The position numbers and the translations under genes were made by a program. A stretch of 17,508 nucleotides of DNA from Fidelibacterota bacterium 46_43 (GTDB taxonomy: Bacteria > Fidelibacterota > Fidelibacteria > Fidelibacterales > Fidelibacteraceae): positions 1 to 17,508 of the forward strand of contig LGGY01000144.1 of the NCBI GenBank assembly GCA_001509335.1, given 5' to 3'. Positions 7,860 through 15,618 of this stretch are shown in pieces; positions within the stretch are counted from its first letter, which is position 1; every line of letters starts with the position of its first letter. The notes below the pieces were generated by a model that saw nothing but the letters and a program-made list of their open reading frames with translations, was not told the origin of the DNA and did no database searches.

Positions 7860-8383
7860 AACGCACTCGCCGGAAAAAGACAAAGACGACAAAGCAAAAG
7901 AAGAATCAGGAGACAGCAACACCTCTTTTAAATGCAATCATAGTCGGTCTGACACTTGTGATACTGGTCTTCCTTTATTCTGTCATTCAAAATCAGCAAC
8001 CGGTTCCCCGGGAGACGGATTTGGCTGTGACAAGCCTGGACAATATTCCGTCAGCCGTTCTCAGCTATCAGGAGAAAATGAAGGAAGAGGTGAATCTCCG
8101 TGTGGAAGTGCTGAACGGATGCGGGGTATCCGGCCTGGCGGCACGGACCAAGCTGCTTCTTACCCGAAAGGGTGTGGATGTCATCAGTACAGGCAACGCG
8201 CCCCATCACAATTATCAGCAGACACAGATATATATCCACGGGGATAATTTTGAAAAAGCAGAAAAAATCAAAAAGATGATGGGAATTACAACTGATCCTC
8301 TTGTGGACGAATATTCATCCAATGTTCCCTGTGATATGACCATTATTTTAGGTCATGACTACACGGAACTGAGCATTTTTTAA
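7850..8383 (+). CDS. membrane-anchored LytR C-terminal (LytR_C) domain protein
   Basis: A 177-residue protein with a very basic cytoplasmic tail (residues 2-18, almost all Lys/Arg/Thr), one membrane helix at about 25-46 (LNAIIVGLTLVILVFLYSVI) and an external domain. Residues 82-172 match the LytR_C fold: LRVEVLNGCGVSGLA, LTRKGVDVISTGNA, and a terminal DMTIILGHDY strand. The LCP phosphotransferase domain that precedes LytR_C in true LytR proteins is missing, so no ligase activity is implied. The function of free LytR_C domains is not well defined. It overlaps the previous gene by 10 bp; AGGAT about 9 bases before the ATG can serve as ribosome site. Placement directly before rsfS recalls the LytR-RsfS neighbourhoods seen in other bacteria. 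Confidence 0.85.
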   Translation: MAVKRTRRKKTKTTKQKKNQETATPLLNAIIVGLTLVILVFLYSVIQNQQPVPRETDLAVTSLDNIPSAVLSYQEKMKEEVNLRVEVLNGCGVSGLAARTKLLLTRKGVDVISTGNAPHHNYQQTQIYIHGDNFEKAEKIKKMMGITTDPLVDEYSSNVPCDMTIILGHDYTELSIF

Positions 8384-8396
8384 CACGGAGTTCTTT

Positions 8397-8774
8397 TTGA
8401 AGGAAAAGACAGTACCCGAAAAGAAAACGTATACATCTCATGATATAGCCCACCTGATCAGTCAGGCGGCAGATTCGAAAAAAGCGGAAAACATCACCAT
8501 TCTCGATATGAAAAAAGTGGCCGGTTTTACCGATTATTTTGTGATATGCCACGGGACCAGTGAAGTTCAGGTCAAAGCCATTGCAGATGCCATTGAAGAA
8601 GAACTTCTCAAACATAAGATCAAATACTGGCACCGTGAAGGGTATGAGAACCGGCAATGGATCCTTCTGGATTATATCGATGTTGTCTGCCATGTTTTCA
8701 ACCAGTCCCAGAGACATTATTACAATCTGGAGAAACTCTGGGCTGATGCCGATGTAGAAAAAATAGAGAGCTGA
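8397..8774 (+). CDS. rsfS: ribosomal silencing factor RsfS
   Basis: Binds ribosomal protein uL14 on the large subunit and blocks subunit joining when nutrients are short. The 125 residues are the usual length. Conserved blocks are ILDMKKVAGFTDYFVICHGTSEVQVKAIADA (about 35-65), HREGYENRQWILLDYIDVVCHVF (80-102) and the closing RHYYNLEKLW. The start is TTG at 8397, supported by GGAG at 8387-8390 six bases upstream; no ATG in frame would keep the family N-terminus. It lies 13 bp after the LytR_C gene and 3 bp before argS. Confidence 0.95.
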   Translation: MKEKTVPEKKTYTSHDIAHLISQAADSKKAENITILDMKKVAGFTDYFVICHGTSEVQVKAIADAIEEELLKHKIKYWHREGYENRQWILLDYIDVVCHVFNQSQRHYYNLEKLWADADVEKIES

Positions 8775-8777
8775 ACT

Positions 8778-10406
8778 ATGTTACAATATATTCAGTCCCT
8801 GATTTCCGAAGTCCTTCGGAAGCGCTCCATTGAAATCCCGGATTTCACGGTGGAACATCCCAAAAATCCAGAATTCGGTGATATCAGTACCAATGTGGCC
8901 ATGAAATTAGCCGGGATATTAAAAAAGAATCCCATGAAAATTGCCGAAGAGATTCAGGAGGATCTCCTGTCCCGCCGTGAATCTCTGATACAGAAAATTG
9001 AATGTGTCCGCCCTGGTTTCATCAATTTTTTCATTTCCGACCATTACTATCAGTCACTTGTGGAAAAACTGATTGAAGAAGACAAAGACTTCATGAAGCC
9101 GGAAAGAGAAGGCAGGAAAGTTCAGATAGAATTTGTCAGTGCCAATCCGACTGGTCCGCTCACAATCGGGCATGGCCGCCAGGCGGTATTGGGTGATACC
9201 ATCGCCCGGATTTTGGAGTGGTACGGTAATGATGTGACCCGGGAATATTATTTCAACAATGCCGGCCGACAGATGCAAAGACTGGGTGAATCGGTATACG
9301 CCCGGTGTAAGCAACTGCTGGGGGAAGGCTATCCCATCCCGGAAGGTGGATACGAGGGAGAATATATCCGGGATATCGCTTCAGACTATCTGAAAGAACG
9401 GGGAAATCTCCTCCCGGAAAATCCTTTGGACAGGGATCTGATTGATTTCGCGTCGAACCGGATTTTCAAAATGATCCGGGAAACTCTTGACCGGCTTGGA
9501 GTCCATCACGACATTTTTACCAACGAAAAGGATTTATATACATCCGGGAAAATTGATGAAGTTCTCTCCCTTTTACGGGAAAAGGGGTTTTTGTACGACA
9601 AAGAGGGTGCGGTATGGTTCAGGGCGACCTGTTTTGGGGCAGAAAAAGACCGTGTTTTTGTGAAAAGTTCAGGGGAACCCACCTACCGGCTTCCGGATAT
9701 CGCCTATCACCGGGATAAACTTTTACGGGGATTTGATTTGATTATCGATATATTCGGAGCCGATCATCATGCCACCTATCCGGACGTCAAAGCCGGGCTG
9801 GAAGCCATGGGGTATGATACATCGAATATTGTGGTTCTGCTTCATCAATTTGTAACACTGACCCGGAACGGTGAAAAAGTGAAGATGTCTACCCGTAAAG
9901 CCAATTTTGTTACCCTGGATGAACTCATGGATCTGGCAGGTTCCGATGTGGTCAGGTATTTTTACATCATGCGCACCATGGATGCCCATTTGAATTTTGA
10001 TATTGAACTGGCACAAAAAGAGAGTGATGAAAACCCTGTTTTTTATTTACAGTATGCCCACGCCCGCATGAACAATATATTAAAACACAGTGTTGATAAG
10101 GGCATTGATTCGTATCTGGATGGGGATATTCAGTTACTCAACGAACGGGAAACCCTGGATGTTTTAAAAATCGTGGGTGAATTCGGTGAAGTGATGGAAT
10201 TGTGCCGGAGGACCCTGGAGCCCACACATTTGACGTCCTATTTACAAAAGCTGGCGACGGCATTCCATAAATTTTACGCCACCCACCGGGTGGTTACGGA
10301 AGATTTGCCTCTTTCCAGAGCCCGTTTAAAAATGGTTCATGCCGTAAAGACCCTTATGGCGGAAGGGCTGGCTATTTTGGGAGTTTCGGCTCCGGATCTC
10401 ATGTAG
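8778..10406 (+). CDS. argS: arginine--tRNA ligase ArgS
   Basis: Class I aminoacyl-tRNA synthetase charging tRNA-Arg. The 542 residues include the N-terminal Add-1 domain (about 1-90, ending near VRPGFINFF), the catalytic domain with SANPTGPLTIGHGR (HIGH motif) and the KMSKS equivalent KMSTRKAN, and the C-terminal DALR anticodon-binding domain ending GVSAPDLM. EYYFNNAGRQMQRLGESV and DIFGADHHATYPDVKAGL are also typical. No strong ribosome site is visible before the ATG, 3 bp after rsfS, so translation is probably coupled. It is the last gene of the plus-strand run. Its stop codon is one base from the stop of the convergent phosphodiesterase gene, leaving no room for a separate terminator. Confidence 0.97.
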   Translation: MLQYIQSLISEVLRKRSIEIPDFTVEHPKNPEFGDISTNVAMKLAGILKKNPMKIAEEIQEDLLSRRESLIQKIECVRPGFINFFISDHYYQSLVEKLIEEDKDFMKPEREGRKVQIEFVSANPTGPLTIGHGRQAVLGDTIARILEWYGNDVTREYYFNNAGRQMQRLGESVYARCKQLLGEGYPIPEGGYEGEYIRDIASDYLKERGNLLPENPLDRDLIDFASNRIFKMIRETLDRLGVHHDIFTNEKDLYTSGKIDEVLSLLREKGFLYDKEGAVWFRATCFGAEKDRVFVKSSGEPTYRLPDIAYHRDKLLRGFDLIIDIFGADHHATYPDVKAGLEAMGYDTSNIVVLLHQFVTLTRNGEKVKMSTRKANFVTLDELMDLAGSDVVRYFYIMRTMDAHLNFDIELAQKESDENPVFYLQYAHARMNNILKHSVDKGIDSYLDGDIQLLNERETLDVLKIVGEFGEVMELCRRTLEPTHLTSYLQKLATAFHKFYATHRVVTEDLPLSRARLKMVHAVKTLMAEGLAILGVSAPDLM

Positions 10407-10407
10407 A

Positions 10408-11298
10408 TTAACGCATGGCACGGACGGCTTCCACTGCCAGATCCACCTGATCCGTAGAAATAATATCTGCTCCATTTTGAAATAAATCAACATACACCCG
10501 GGGGCCCTCTTTCAGGGCTTTATGATCCAGATTATGCAGGGTGCCTAATATGCAATAGCGATTTTCATCATGGAGCATAGTGTAGACCCGGGGATCCGGT
10601 TCGGAAACCCCGACAAAGACCTGCAGATTTTCCATGGGGATTTCATAGGATTTCAGCATCTCCACCGATTCCACAGACCCGGCTGATACCGAAATCATCA
10701 GTTCCGGTTCCAGGTGGTAATATTGCATCATCCTTTCAAAATTATACACAATCACGACAGTAAATGGCAGGGCCTGTGCTTCCCTGATTTCCGCCAAAAC
10801 CAGAGAAGGTTCCACCGGTTCCTTGATATCCAGATGGAGAATTCCTTTATTCCTGGCCCAAGCGAACGCCTCCTGGAGTGTTGGAATTTCATCACCTACA
10901 GGTTTTTTGTGTTCATCCACAAGCTCCAGGCGTTTCAATTCTGCCAGTGTGTAATCGGAAACATCTCCCGTTCCCGTCGTGGTACGGTCCAGTGTGGGGT
11001 CATGCATCAGCACCAGGTACCCGTCCTTACTCTGCCGGACATCACATTCAATAATGGATGCACCGGCATCCACAGAACGCTGAAAAGTACGTATAGCGTT
11101 TTCCGCATAACCCGGGACAGGCCCTCCGCGATGAGCACTCACCAACGGAAGACGATTGGGATTCCAACGGAAATATGTCCTGAGCTCTTTTGCACTGTCA
11201 AAACCGGCGGGACCATCAGGCCGGCCTCCCGTATCACATCCCTGAAAAGCAAACAGAACGATGAGTGAAAAAAGTAAAAACCTTTTAATTTGTTTCAT
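10408..11298 (-). CDS. lipoprotein glycerophosphodiester phosphodiesterase
   Basis: A 296-residue GDPD-family TIM-barrel enzyme that would split glycerophosphodiesters into glycerol-3-phosphate and an alcohol. The N-terminus (residues 1-21) is a lipoprotein signal with FQGC as lipobox and Cys21 as lipidation site, so the enzyme should be anchored on the outer side of the inner membrane or at the outer membrane. Catalytic and metal residues are in place: SAHRGG (His56, Arg57), AENA (Glu66), ECDVR (Glu84, Asp86), MHDPTLDRTTTGTG (His99, Asp100) and LDIKE. The start codon overlaps the stop of the upstream sensor gene (ATGA), with AAAGG upstream, so the two are co-translated. The substrate (phospholipid head groups or teichoic-like polymers) cannot be told from sequence. 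Confidence 0.93.
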   Translation of the reverse strand: MKQIKRFLLFSLIVLFAFQGCDTGGRPDGPAGFDSAKELRTYFRWNPNRLPLVSAHRGGPVPGYAENAIRTFQRSVDAGASIIECDVRQSKDGYLVLMHDPTLDRTTTGTGDVSDYTLAELKRLELVDEHKKPVGDEIPTLQEAFAWARNKGILHLDIKEPVEPSLVLAEIREAQALPFTVVIVYNFERMMQYYHLEPELMISVSAGSVESVEMLKSYEIPMENLQVFVGVSEPDPRVYTMLHDENRYCILGTLHNLDHKALKEGPRVYVDLFQNGADIISTDQVDLAVEAVRAMR

Positions 11299-14027
11299 AA
11301 TGGCACCTTTGTATTGTCTTTTGATAAAAAGAGCAAAATGATATCTGTCCCTTTGTTCTTCCTTTTCTGGATTTTCATTCCTCCCCCGTACAGCTCAACA
11401 TATTGACGGACCCAGTAAAGTCCGATACCTCGAAATTTGGACACATCCGGATAGAGATAGGCATCGAGAATCTGGAATCGTTCCTCCTCTTTGATCCCTT
11501 TTCCGTTGTCGGAAATCATCACCTGTACATATTCTTTACTCCGGCGGATCTGGATGGTAATTTTATCGGCATTTCCATGAACAATGGCATTTCGTATCAG
11601 ATGATCAAAAATAAATTTTGCAGACTGATCGGCAAAAGCAACCCCACTGCCATGAATCTCGATGGTGGTTTCAGGATAATCCAAAGCAGCAGTTTGGGCC
11701 AATTCACGGAGGTTGACAAACCATTCTCCATTTTGCGGTGTAAGGGTATCCTGTAACGCCCGGACCTTATCGATCATTTCAAGACTGCTGAGAATATCCT
11801 GGTTCATTGTTTTCCATTCCTGATAGACACGATCGGAGTCTGGAATCAGGGAGACATTCCGAAGGCCGGAAGCCAGACTTTCAATTTCTTCACTTAAAAG
11901 AAAGAGGAACCGTTTCAGGTAATTCTGATAGACCAGCAATTTGTTTTGATAAAACTTCCGGTAACCTATATCAGAAAAGACAGCTAAACCAAAATCCAGG
12001 TGGTTTTGTTCATCCTGAAAGGCCCGGAAAAGCATCACTGTTTTTAATAGTGAACCATTTTTCCGATACAAACGTATCTCCAGGTTATAATCCCGGATGG
12101 TACCGTCCAGGACGTTCTGAAACAATTCCTGTTCTACTTCCAGGTCCTGTGGATGACAAATCTTTTCCCATTCGAAACCCGCCAGTTCAGATACATGATA
12201 ACCCAGCATCTCAGCCAAAACCCTGTTCACCTGAATCCATTTCCGCCCGGGGGAAATCCGTGCAATGCCTGCCAGATTCAAATGAAAAAGCCAATTGTAC
12301 TGTTCATCAATCTGTTTCAGCTTCAGTTGTATTTCTTCAAGCTCCCGGAGTTTGTATTCTGCCTCTTCCTTTTCACGGATCACGGTATTTGAGTAAGTAT
12401 GAATGATGGCATCTCTTTTTTTTAATTCTTCATAAGACTGTCGAATTTTTCGGGTTGCAATGCCAAGTCGCCAGGCGAGGATTATACCGACAATCAGGAG
12501 AATGGTAATCCCGGCAAGGGAAATTTGCTGGATATTGATTTGCCTGGACTGATCGCTGATAAGTTTTTCCCTGCGCCGGATTTCACTTTGTTTTTTCAGA
12601 TCTTCAATTCTTCGTATTCGCGCCTTGGATAATACCGAATCTTTTAAGGCGCTGTGCTGTTTGTACATATCAAGGGCTTTTTCCATTTCACCCTGTGCTT
12701 CATACACAGCACTGATCGCCTTCAGAATGGCTACCCGTCCCCGTTCGCTCCGCAACTCTTTTGCCAGATCAAGAGACTGGTAAAAATAATCAAGGGCCTG
12801 ATCAATATCTCCGGCTATAAACCAGGTCAATCCCAGATTAAACAAGGAAGAAGAGACTCCCTGCCTGTGACCGATTTCCCGGCGGATTTCGAGGGATTTG
12901 CGGTTCATTTCCAATGCATCCTCAAAGCGGCCCAGATTCCGGTAGATCACCGCCAGATTCTCGTAACTTTCGCTCATACCAAAGCGGGATCCGATCCTCT
13001 CACGGATCTCAAGGGATTTGAGAGCTTCGGCCTCCGCCGATTTAAAATCTTTTTGACCTATATAATTAATCGCCAGATGTTCGTGCGCCAGCGCCTGACC
13101 CGATAAATATCCGGTTTCCCTGAAAATATCCATAGCTGTAAGACAATATTCCAGTCCACGATGATAGTTGTCAAAAATATATTCCAAAATTCCCAAATGT
13201 GTCAGGGCTATCGCCATGGCATTCGGTCTTTGATATTGTTGAGCGTAATCCAGGGCTTTCAGCATATAATCTGTGGCATCATCAAACTCACTTAAATAGC
13301 TGTGGGTTCTTCCCAGAAAAACCATGGGTTCTGGTAATAAATAGGGAATCTCGTACTCAATGCTCCGGTGGATGGCATCATGAAAATAGTACTTGGCCGA
13401 ATCGTAAACCCCCAGCCAATGATACGCCTGTCCCAGTAATGTGCGTGTCCGGACGATTGTTTCTTCATCAACCAGATCATTTTCCAGTTTGAGAGCTTTG
13501 AGCATGTGGGATTTCACATCCGAAAAATTTCCGATGAGCAGGTGATACTCGGCCAGCCCCACAAGCAACCGGTTATAGAGTTTGCCACATCTTTTGACTT
13601 CTTCAGAATATAACCCGGTATCCCACCAGTTCATGGCATCCTGAAATTGATTCTTCTCAAATGCAATCCATCCCAGATAATAGCGACTTTCCATATAACT
13701 GCAATAATGGGAGGGGCTTTTCTCCGTCATTTCCAGGGCATGATTGAAATAATGAGCTGCCCTGTCCAGATTATTTTGTTCCAGATAGATGCGTCCCATG
13801 ATGATAAGAGCTTTGTGCATATCACTGGTATCTTTCAGAGCCCTGCCGGCCAAAAAAAGCTGATGTGCTTCCTGAAAAGCCCTTTCGGGATATTTTCGGA
13901 GATTTTTTATATTAGTTTTGGATTCAGGTTTCAGGGTATTTTCCTGAGAGTACAGAGAACCTTCCGGCGTCCAAAAAAAGGCCACTGAGAGGGCAAGGGT
14001 ATAAAGGAAAAATTTGTGTTTAATCAT
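11295..14027 (-). CDS. TPR-PAS-HATPase membrane sensor, histidine-kinase-like but lacking a recognisable phospho-acceptor His
   Basis: From the ATG at 14027 the protein has 910 residues. It carries a signal peptide (1-27), a long array of TPR/TPR_12-like helical repeats (about 45-465, with repeating units such as ALEMNRKSLEIRREIG), one membrane helix (503-520), a coiled coil (528-578), a PAS domain (about 575-690) and an HATPase_c domain (about 800-903). The ATPase shows the N box FDHLIRNAIVHGN (Asn813), the G1 box SDNGKGI (839-845) and the G2 box RGIGL (866-870). Where the dimerisation helix should read SHE[LI], it reads LSEEIESL (711-718), and there is no histidine between the PAS end and residue 792. 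The open frame runs 110 codons further upstream, but that part lies over the gatB start and lacks family features, while ATG 14027 has a GGAGA site and a signal peptide. No response regulator is adjacent. Confidence 0.88.
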   Translation of the reverse strand: MIKHKFFLYTLALSVAFFWTPEGSLYSQENTLKPESKTNIKNLRKYPERAFQEAHQLFLAGRALKDTSDMHKALIIMGRIYLEQNNLDRAAHYFNHALEMTEKSPSHYCSYMESRYYLGWIAFEKNQFQDAMNWWDTGLYSEEVKRCGKLYNRLLVGLAEYHLLIGNFSDVKSHMLKALKLENDLVDEETIVRTRTLLGQAYHWLGVYDSAKYYFHDAIHRSIEYEIPYLLPEPMVFLGRTHSYLSEFDDATDYMLKALDYAQQYQRPNAMAIALTHLGILEYIFDNYHRGLEYCLTAMDIFRETGYLSGQALAHEHLAINYIGQKDFKSAEAEALKSLEIRERIGSRFGMSESYENLAVIYRNLGRFEDALEMNRKSLEIRREIGHRQGVSSSLFNLGLTWFIAGDIDQALDYFYQSLDLAKELRSERGRVAILKAISAVYEAQGEMEKALDMYKQHSALKDSVLSKARIRRIEDLKKQSEIRRREKLISDQSRQINIQQISLAGITILLIVGIILAWRLGIATRKIRQSYEELKKRDAIIHTYSNTVIREKEEAEYKLRELEEIQLKLKQIDEQYNWLFHLNLAGIARISPGRKWIQVNRVLAEMLGYHVSELAGFEWEKICHPQDLEVEQELFQNVLDGTIRDYNLEIRLYRKNGSLLKTVMLFRAFQDEQNHLDFGLAVFSDIGYRKFYQNKLLVYQNYLKRFLFLLSEEIESLASGLRNVSLIPDSDRVYQEWKTMNQDILSSLEMIDKVRALQDTLTPQNGEWFVNLRELAQTAALDYPETTIEIHGSGVAFADQSAKFIFDHLIRNAIVHGNADKITIQIRRSKEYVQVMISDNGKGIKEEERFQILDAYLYPDVSKFRGIGLYWVRQYVELYGGGMKIQKRKNKGTDIILLFLSKDNTKVPL

Positions 14028-14109
14028 GGTGCCGTCTCCACAGTGAATGATAAGGATAAAATAGTGAAAGAGGCAAGCTTTTAGCGTAAACGGCTTCAGA
14101 TATACCCCC

Positions 14110-14140
14110 TTTGAATGCATGGAAAAGACATGTAAATTTG
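14110..14140 (+). promoter_or_regulatory. candidate gatB operon promoter (TTTG-N19-TAAATTTG)
   Basis: TTTG at 14110-14113 and TAAATTTG at 14133-14140 are 19 bases apart. Both boxes match the Bacteroidota housekeeping promoter pattern (TTTG, TAnnTTTG) exactly. As a sigma-70 reading it is TTGAAT-16-TAAATT. Transcription would begin near 14146, just before the AGGAG at 14152-14156 and the gatB ATG at 14164. The same box spacing occurs before the permease gene. Confidence 0.5.
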
Positions 14141-14163
14141 CAAAAAAGTTCAGGAGACACCGT

Positions 14164-15618
14164 ATGGATTGGGAGATTGTGATTGGTTTGGAAGTCCATG
14201 TCCAATTAAATACACATTCAAAGGCTTTCTGCAGCTGTAAAACTGCATACGGGGCTCCACCAAATACACAAACCTGTCCTGTATGTCTGGGATATCCGGG
14301 TGCATTACCCGTCTTAAACCGGGAACTTGTGATATCTGCAGTCAAAGCAGGACTCACAACACATAGTAAAATTCGTAAAAGAAGCGGATTTGCCCGGAAA
14401 AACTATTTTTACCCCGATTTACCCAAGGGCTATCAGATTTCTCAATATGACGATCCTATTTGTTATGACGGATATATTGAAATCCCAACGGAATCAGGAC
14501 ACAAGAAAATCGGTCTGATCCGCATACACATGGAGGAGGATGCTGGAAAATCCATGCATGATATGGATGGGACCCTGATCGACCTGAACCGTTGTGGAAT
14601 CCCCCTGTTGGAAATCGTCAGCAGGCCGGATATCCAGAGTCCCCAGGAGGCATACAGTTATCTGACCACTTTAAAGCAACTTATTCGTTACATCGGAATT
14701 TCAGATTGCAACATGGAAGAGGGTTCATTGCGCTGTGATGCCAACCTATCAGTTATGCCCAGGGGAAGCAACAAGTTCGGGACACGCACAGAACTGAAAA
14801 ACATGAATTCTTTTCGTGGAGTGGAAAAGGCCCTGGCCTATGAAGCGAAGCGTCAGAAAGAAGTCTTGGAATCGGGTGGTACAGTTGTTCAGGAAACCCT
14901 TTTATGGAATGAACAAACACAAACAGCAGAACCCATGCGCTCCAAGGAGGAAAGTCACGACTACCGCTATTTTCCCGAACCGGATCTGGTAGATGTCCAG
15001 CTGACAGATGCCATGATTGCCGACATTAAAAAAACCATGCCGGAACTTCCCTCGGAGCGTCTTCAGCGGTTTATCCGGCAATACAGCCTCTCAGAAGAGG
15101 ATGGATTGGTCTTGACGTCGGAGCGTGAAATTGCCGATTATTTTGAAGAAGCCGTCCATGACTTTCCGGACACAGCCCTAATGAATCATTGGGTACGGGG
15201 TGAGATCCTCCGGATATTGAAAGAGAAACAACTCCGTATTGAACAATCGCCCGTTTCACCTGGTCAGTTAAAAGAGCTGCTTACCTATCTGATACAAAAA
15301 AATATCACCCCTCAAACAGCCAAGACCGTCCTTGATACCATGGCCGAAACAGGGGAAGCGGCCGGAAAAATCATAGAGAAAAAGGGGCTCATGAGCATCT
15401 CTACACCGGACGAGCTGGACACTTTAATCCGGGATATTCTTCAGAAACACCCCGCAGAACTGGAGAAGTACCGTCAAGGCAAAACCCAGCTTTTTGGTTT
15501 CTTCATGGGACAGGTTATGAAAGCCACGAAAGGACGGGCAGATCAGAAAATAACCCGGCAGATACTAGAAAAACATTTGAATTCATACAAGGAGGGGGGG
15601 GATGTTACTAGCCATTGA
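14164..15618 (+). CDS. gatB: Asp-tRNA(Asn)/Glu-tRNA(Gln) amidotransferase subunit B
   Basis: Kinase/tRNA-binding subunit of the GatCAB complex, which converts misacylated Glu-tRNA(Gln) or Asp-tRNA(Asn) to the correct amide. From ATG 14164 (AGGAG 7 bases upstream) the protein has 484 residues, the usual length; the frame is open 15 codons further up, but those residues precede the universal WEIVIGLEVHVQL start. Cys23, Cys25, Cys38 and Cys41 form the zinc site (CSC, CPVC). FARKNYFYPDLPKGYQISQYD, HMEEDAGKS, RPD and the catalytic-region ESHDYRYFPEPDL are conserved. The C-terminal GatB/YqeY domain runs to the end. No gatA or gatC is nearby. The last 17 bases overlap coaX across a run of eight G. 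Confidence 0.97.
   Translation: MDWEIVIGLEVHVQLNTHSKAFCSCKTAYGAPPNTQTCPVCLGYPGALPVLNRELVISAVKAGLTTHSKIRKRSGFARKNYFYPDLPKGYQISQYDDPICYDGYIEIPTESGHKKIGLIRIHMEEDAGKSMHDMDGTLIDLNRCGIPLLEIVSRPDIQSPQEAYSYLTTLKQLIRYIGISDCNMEEGSLRCDANLSVMPRGSNKFGTRTELKNMNSFRGVEKALAYEAKRQKEVLESGGTVVQETLLWNEQTQTAEPMRSKEESHDYRYFPEPDLVDVQLTDAMIADIKKTMPELPSERLQRFIRQYSLSEEDGLVLTSEREIADYFEEAVHDFPDTALMNHWVRGEILRILKEKQLRIEQSPVSPGQLKELLTYLIQKNITPQTAKTVLDTMAETGEAAGKIIEKKGLMSISTPDELDTLIRDILQKHPAELEKYRQGKTQLFGFFMGQVMKATKGRADQKITRQILEKHLNSYKEGGDVTSH
15589..15604 (+). promoter_or_regulatory. coaX ribosome-binding site with G8 homopolymer inside gatB
   Basis: AAGGAGG begins at 15589 and runs into eight consecutive G residues (15594-15601) that touch the coaX ATG at 15602. 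In the gatB frame this encodes Lys-Glu-Gly-Gly-Asp near the C-terminus. The tract therefore sets both the spacing of the coaX ribosome site and the gatB reading frame. Confidence 0.6.

Noticed and set aside
7843..8247. 134-codon frame overlapping the LytR_C gene
   Set aside because: Same region in a different frame; the LytR_C frame has membrane helix and domain motifs, while this one has none.
8331..8383. Truncated LytR with a lost LCP catalytic domain as a pseudogene
   Set aside because: The protein has its own basic tail and membrane anchor, a normal start and stop, and tight coupling to its neighbours, so it looks like an intact short form.
11807..12406. 199-codon plus-strand open frame opposite the sensor gene
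   Set aside because: Antisense to the PAS region; low-complexity Pro/Ser/Arg composition and no motif.
13972..14357. Extended N-terminus of the sensor protein, 110 codons upstream of the ATG at 14027
   Set aside because: It lies antisense over the gatB start and shows no domain features, whereas ATG 14027 has a GGAGA site and opens a proper signal peptide.
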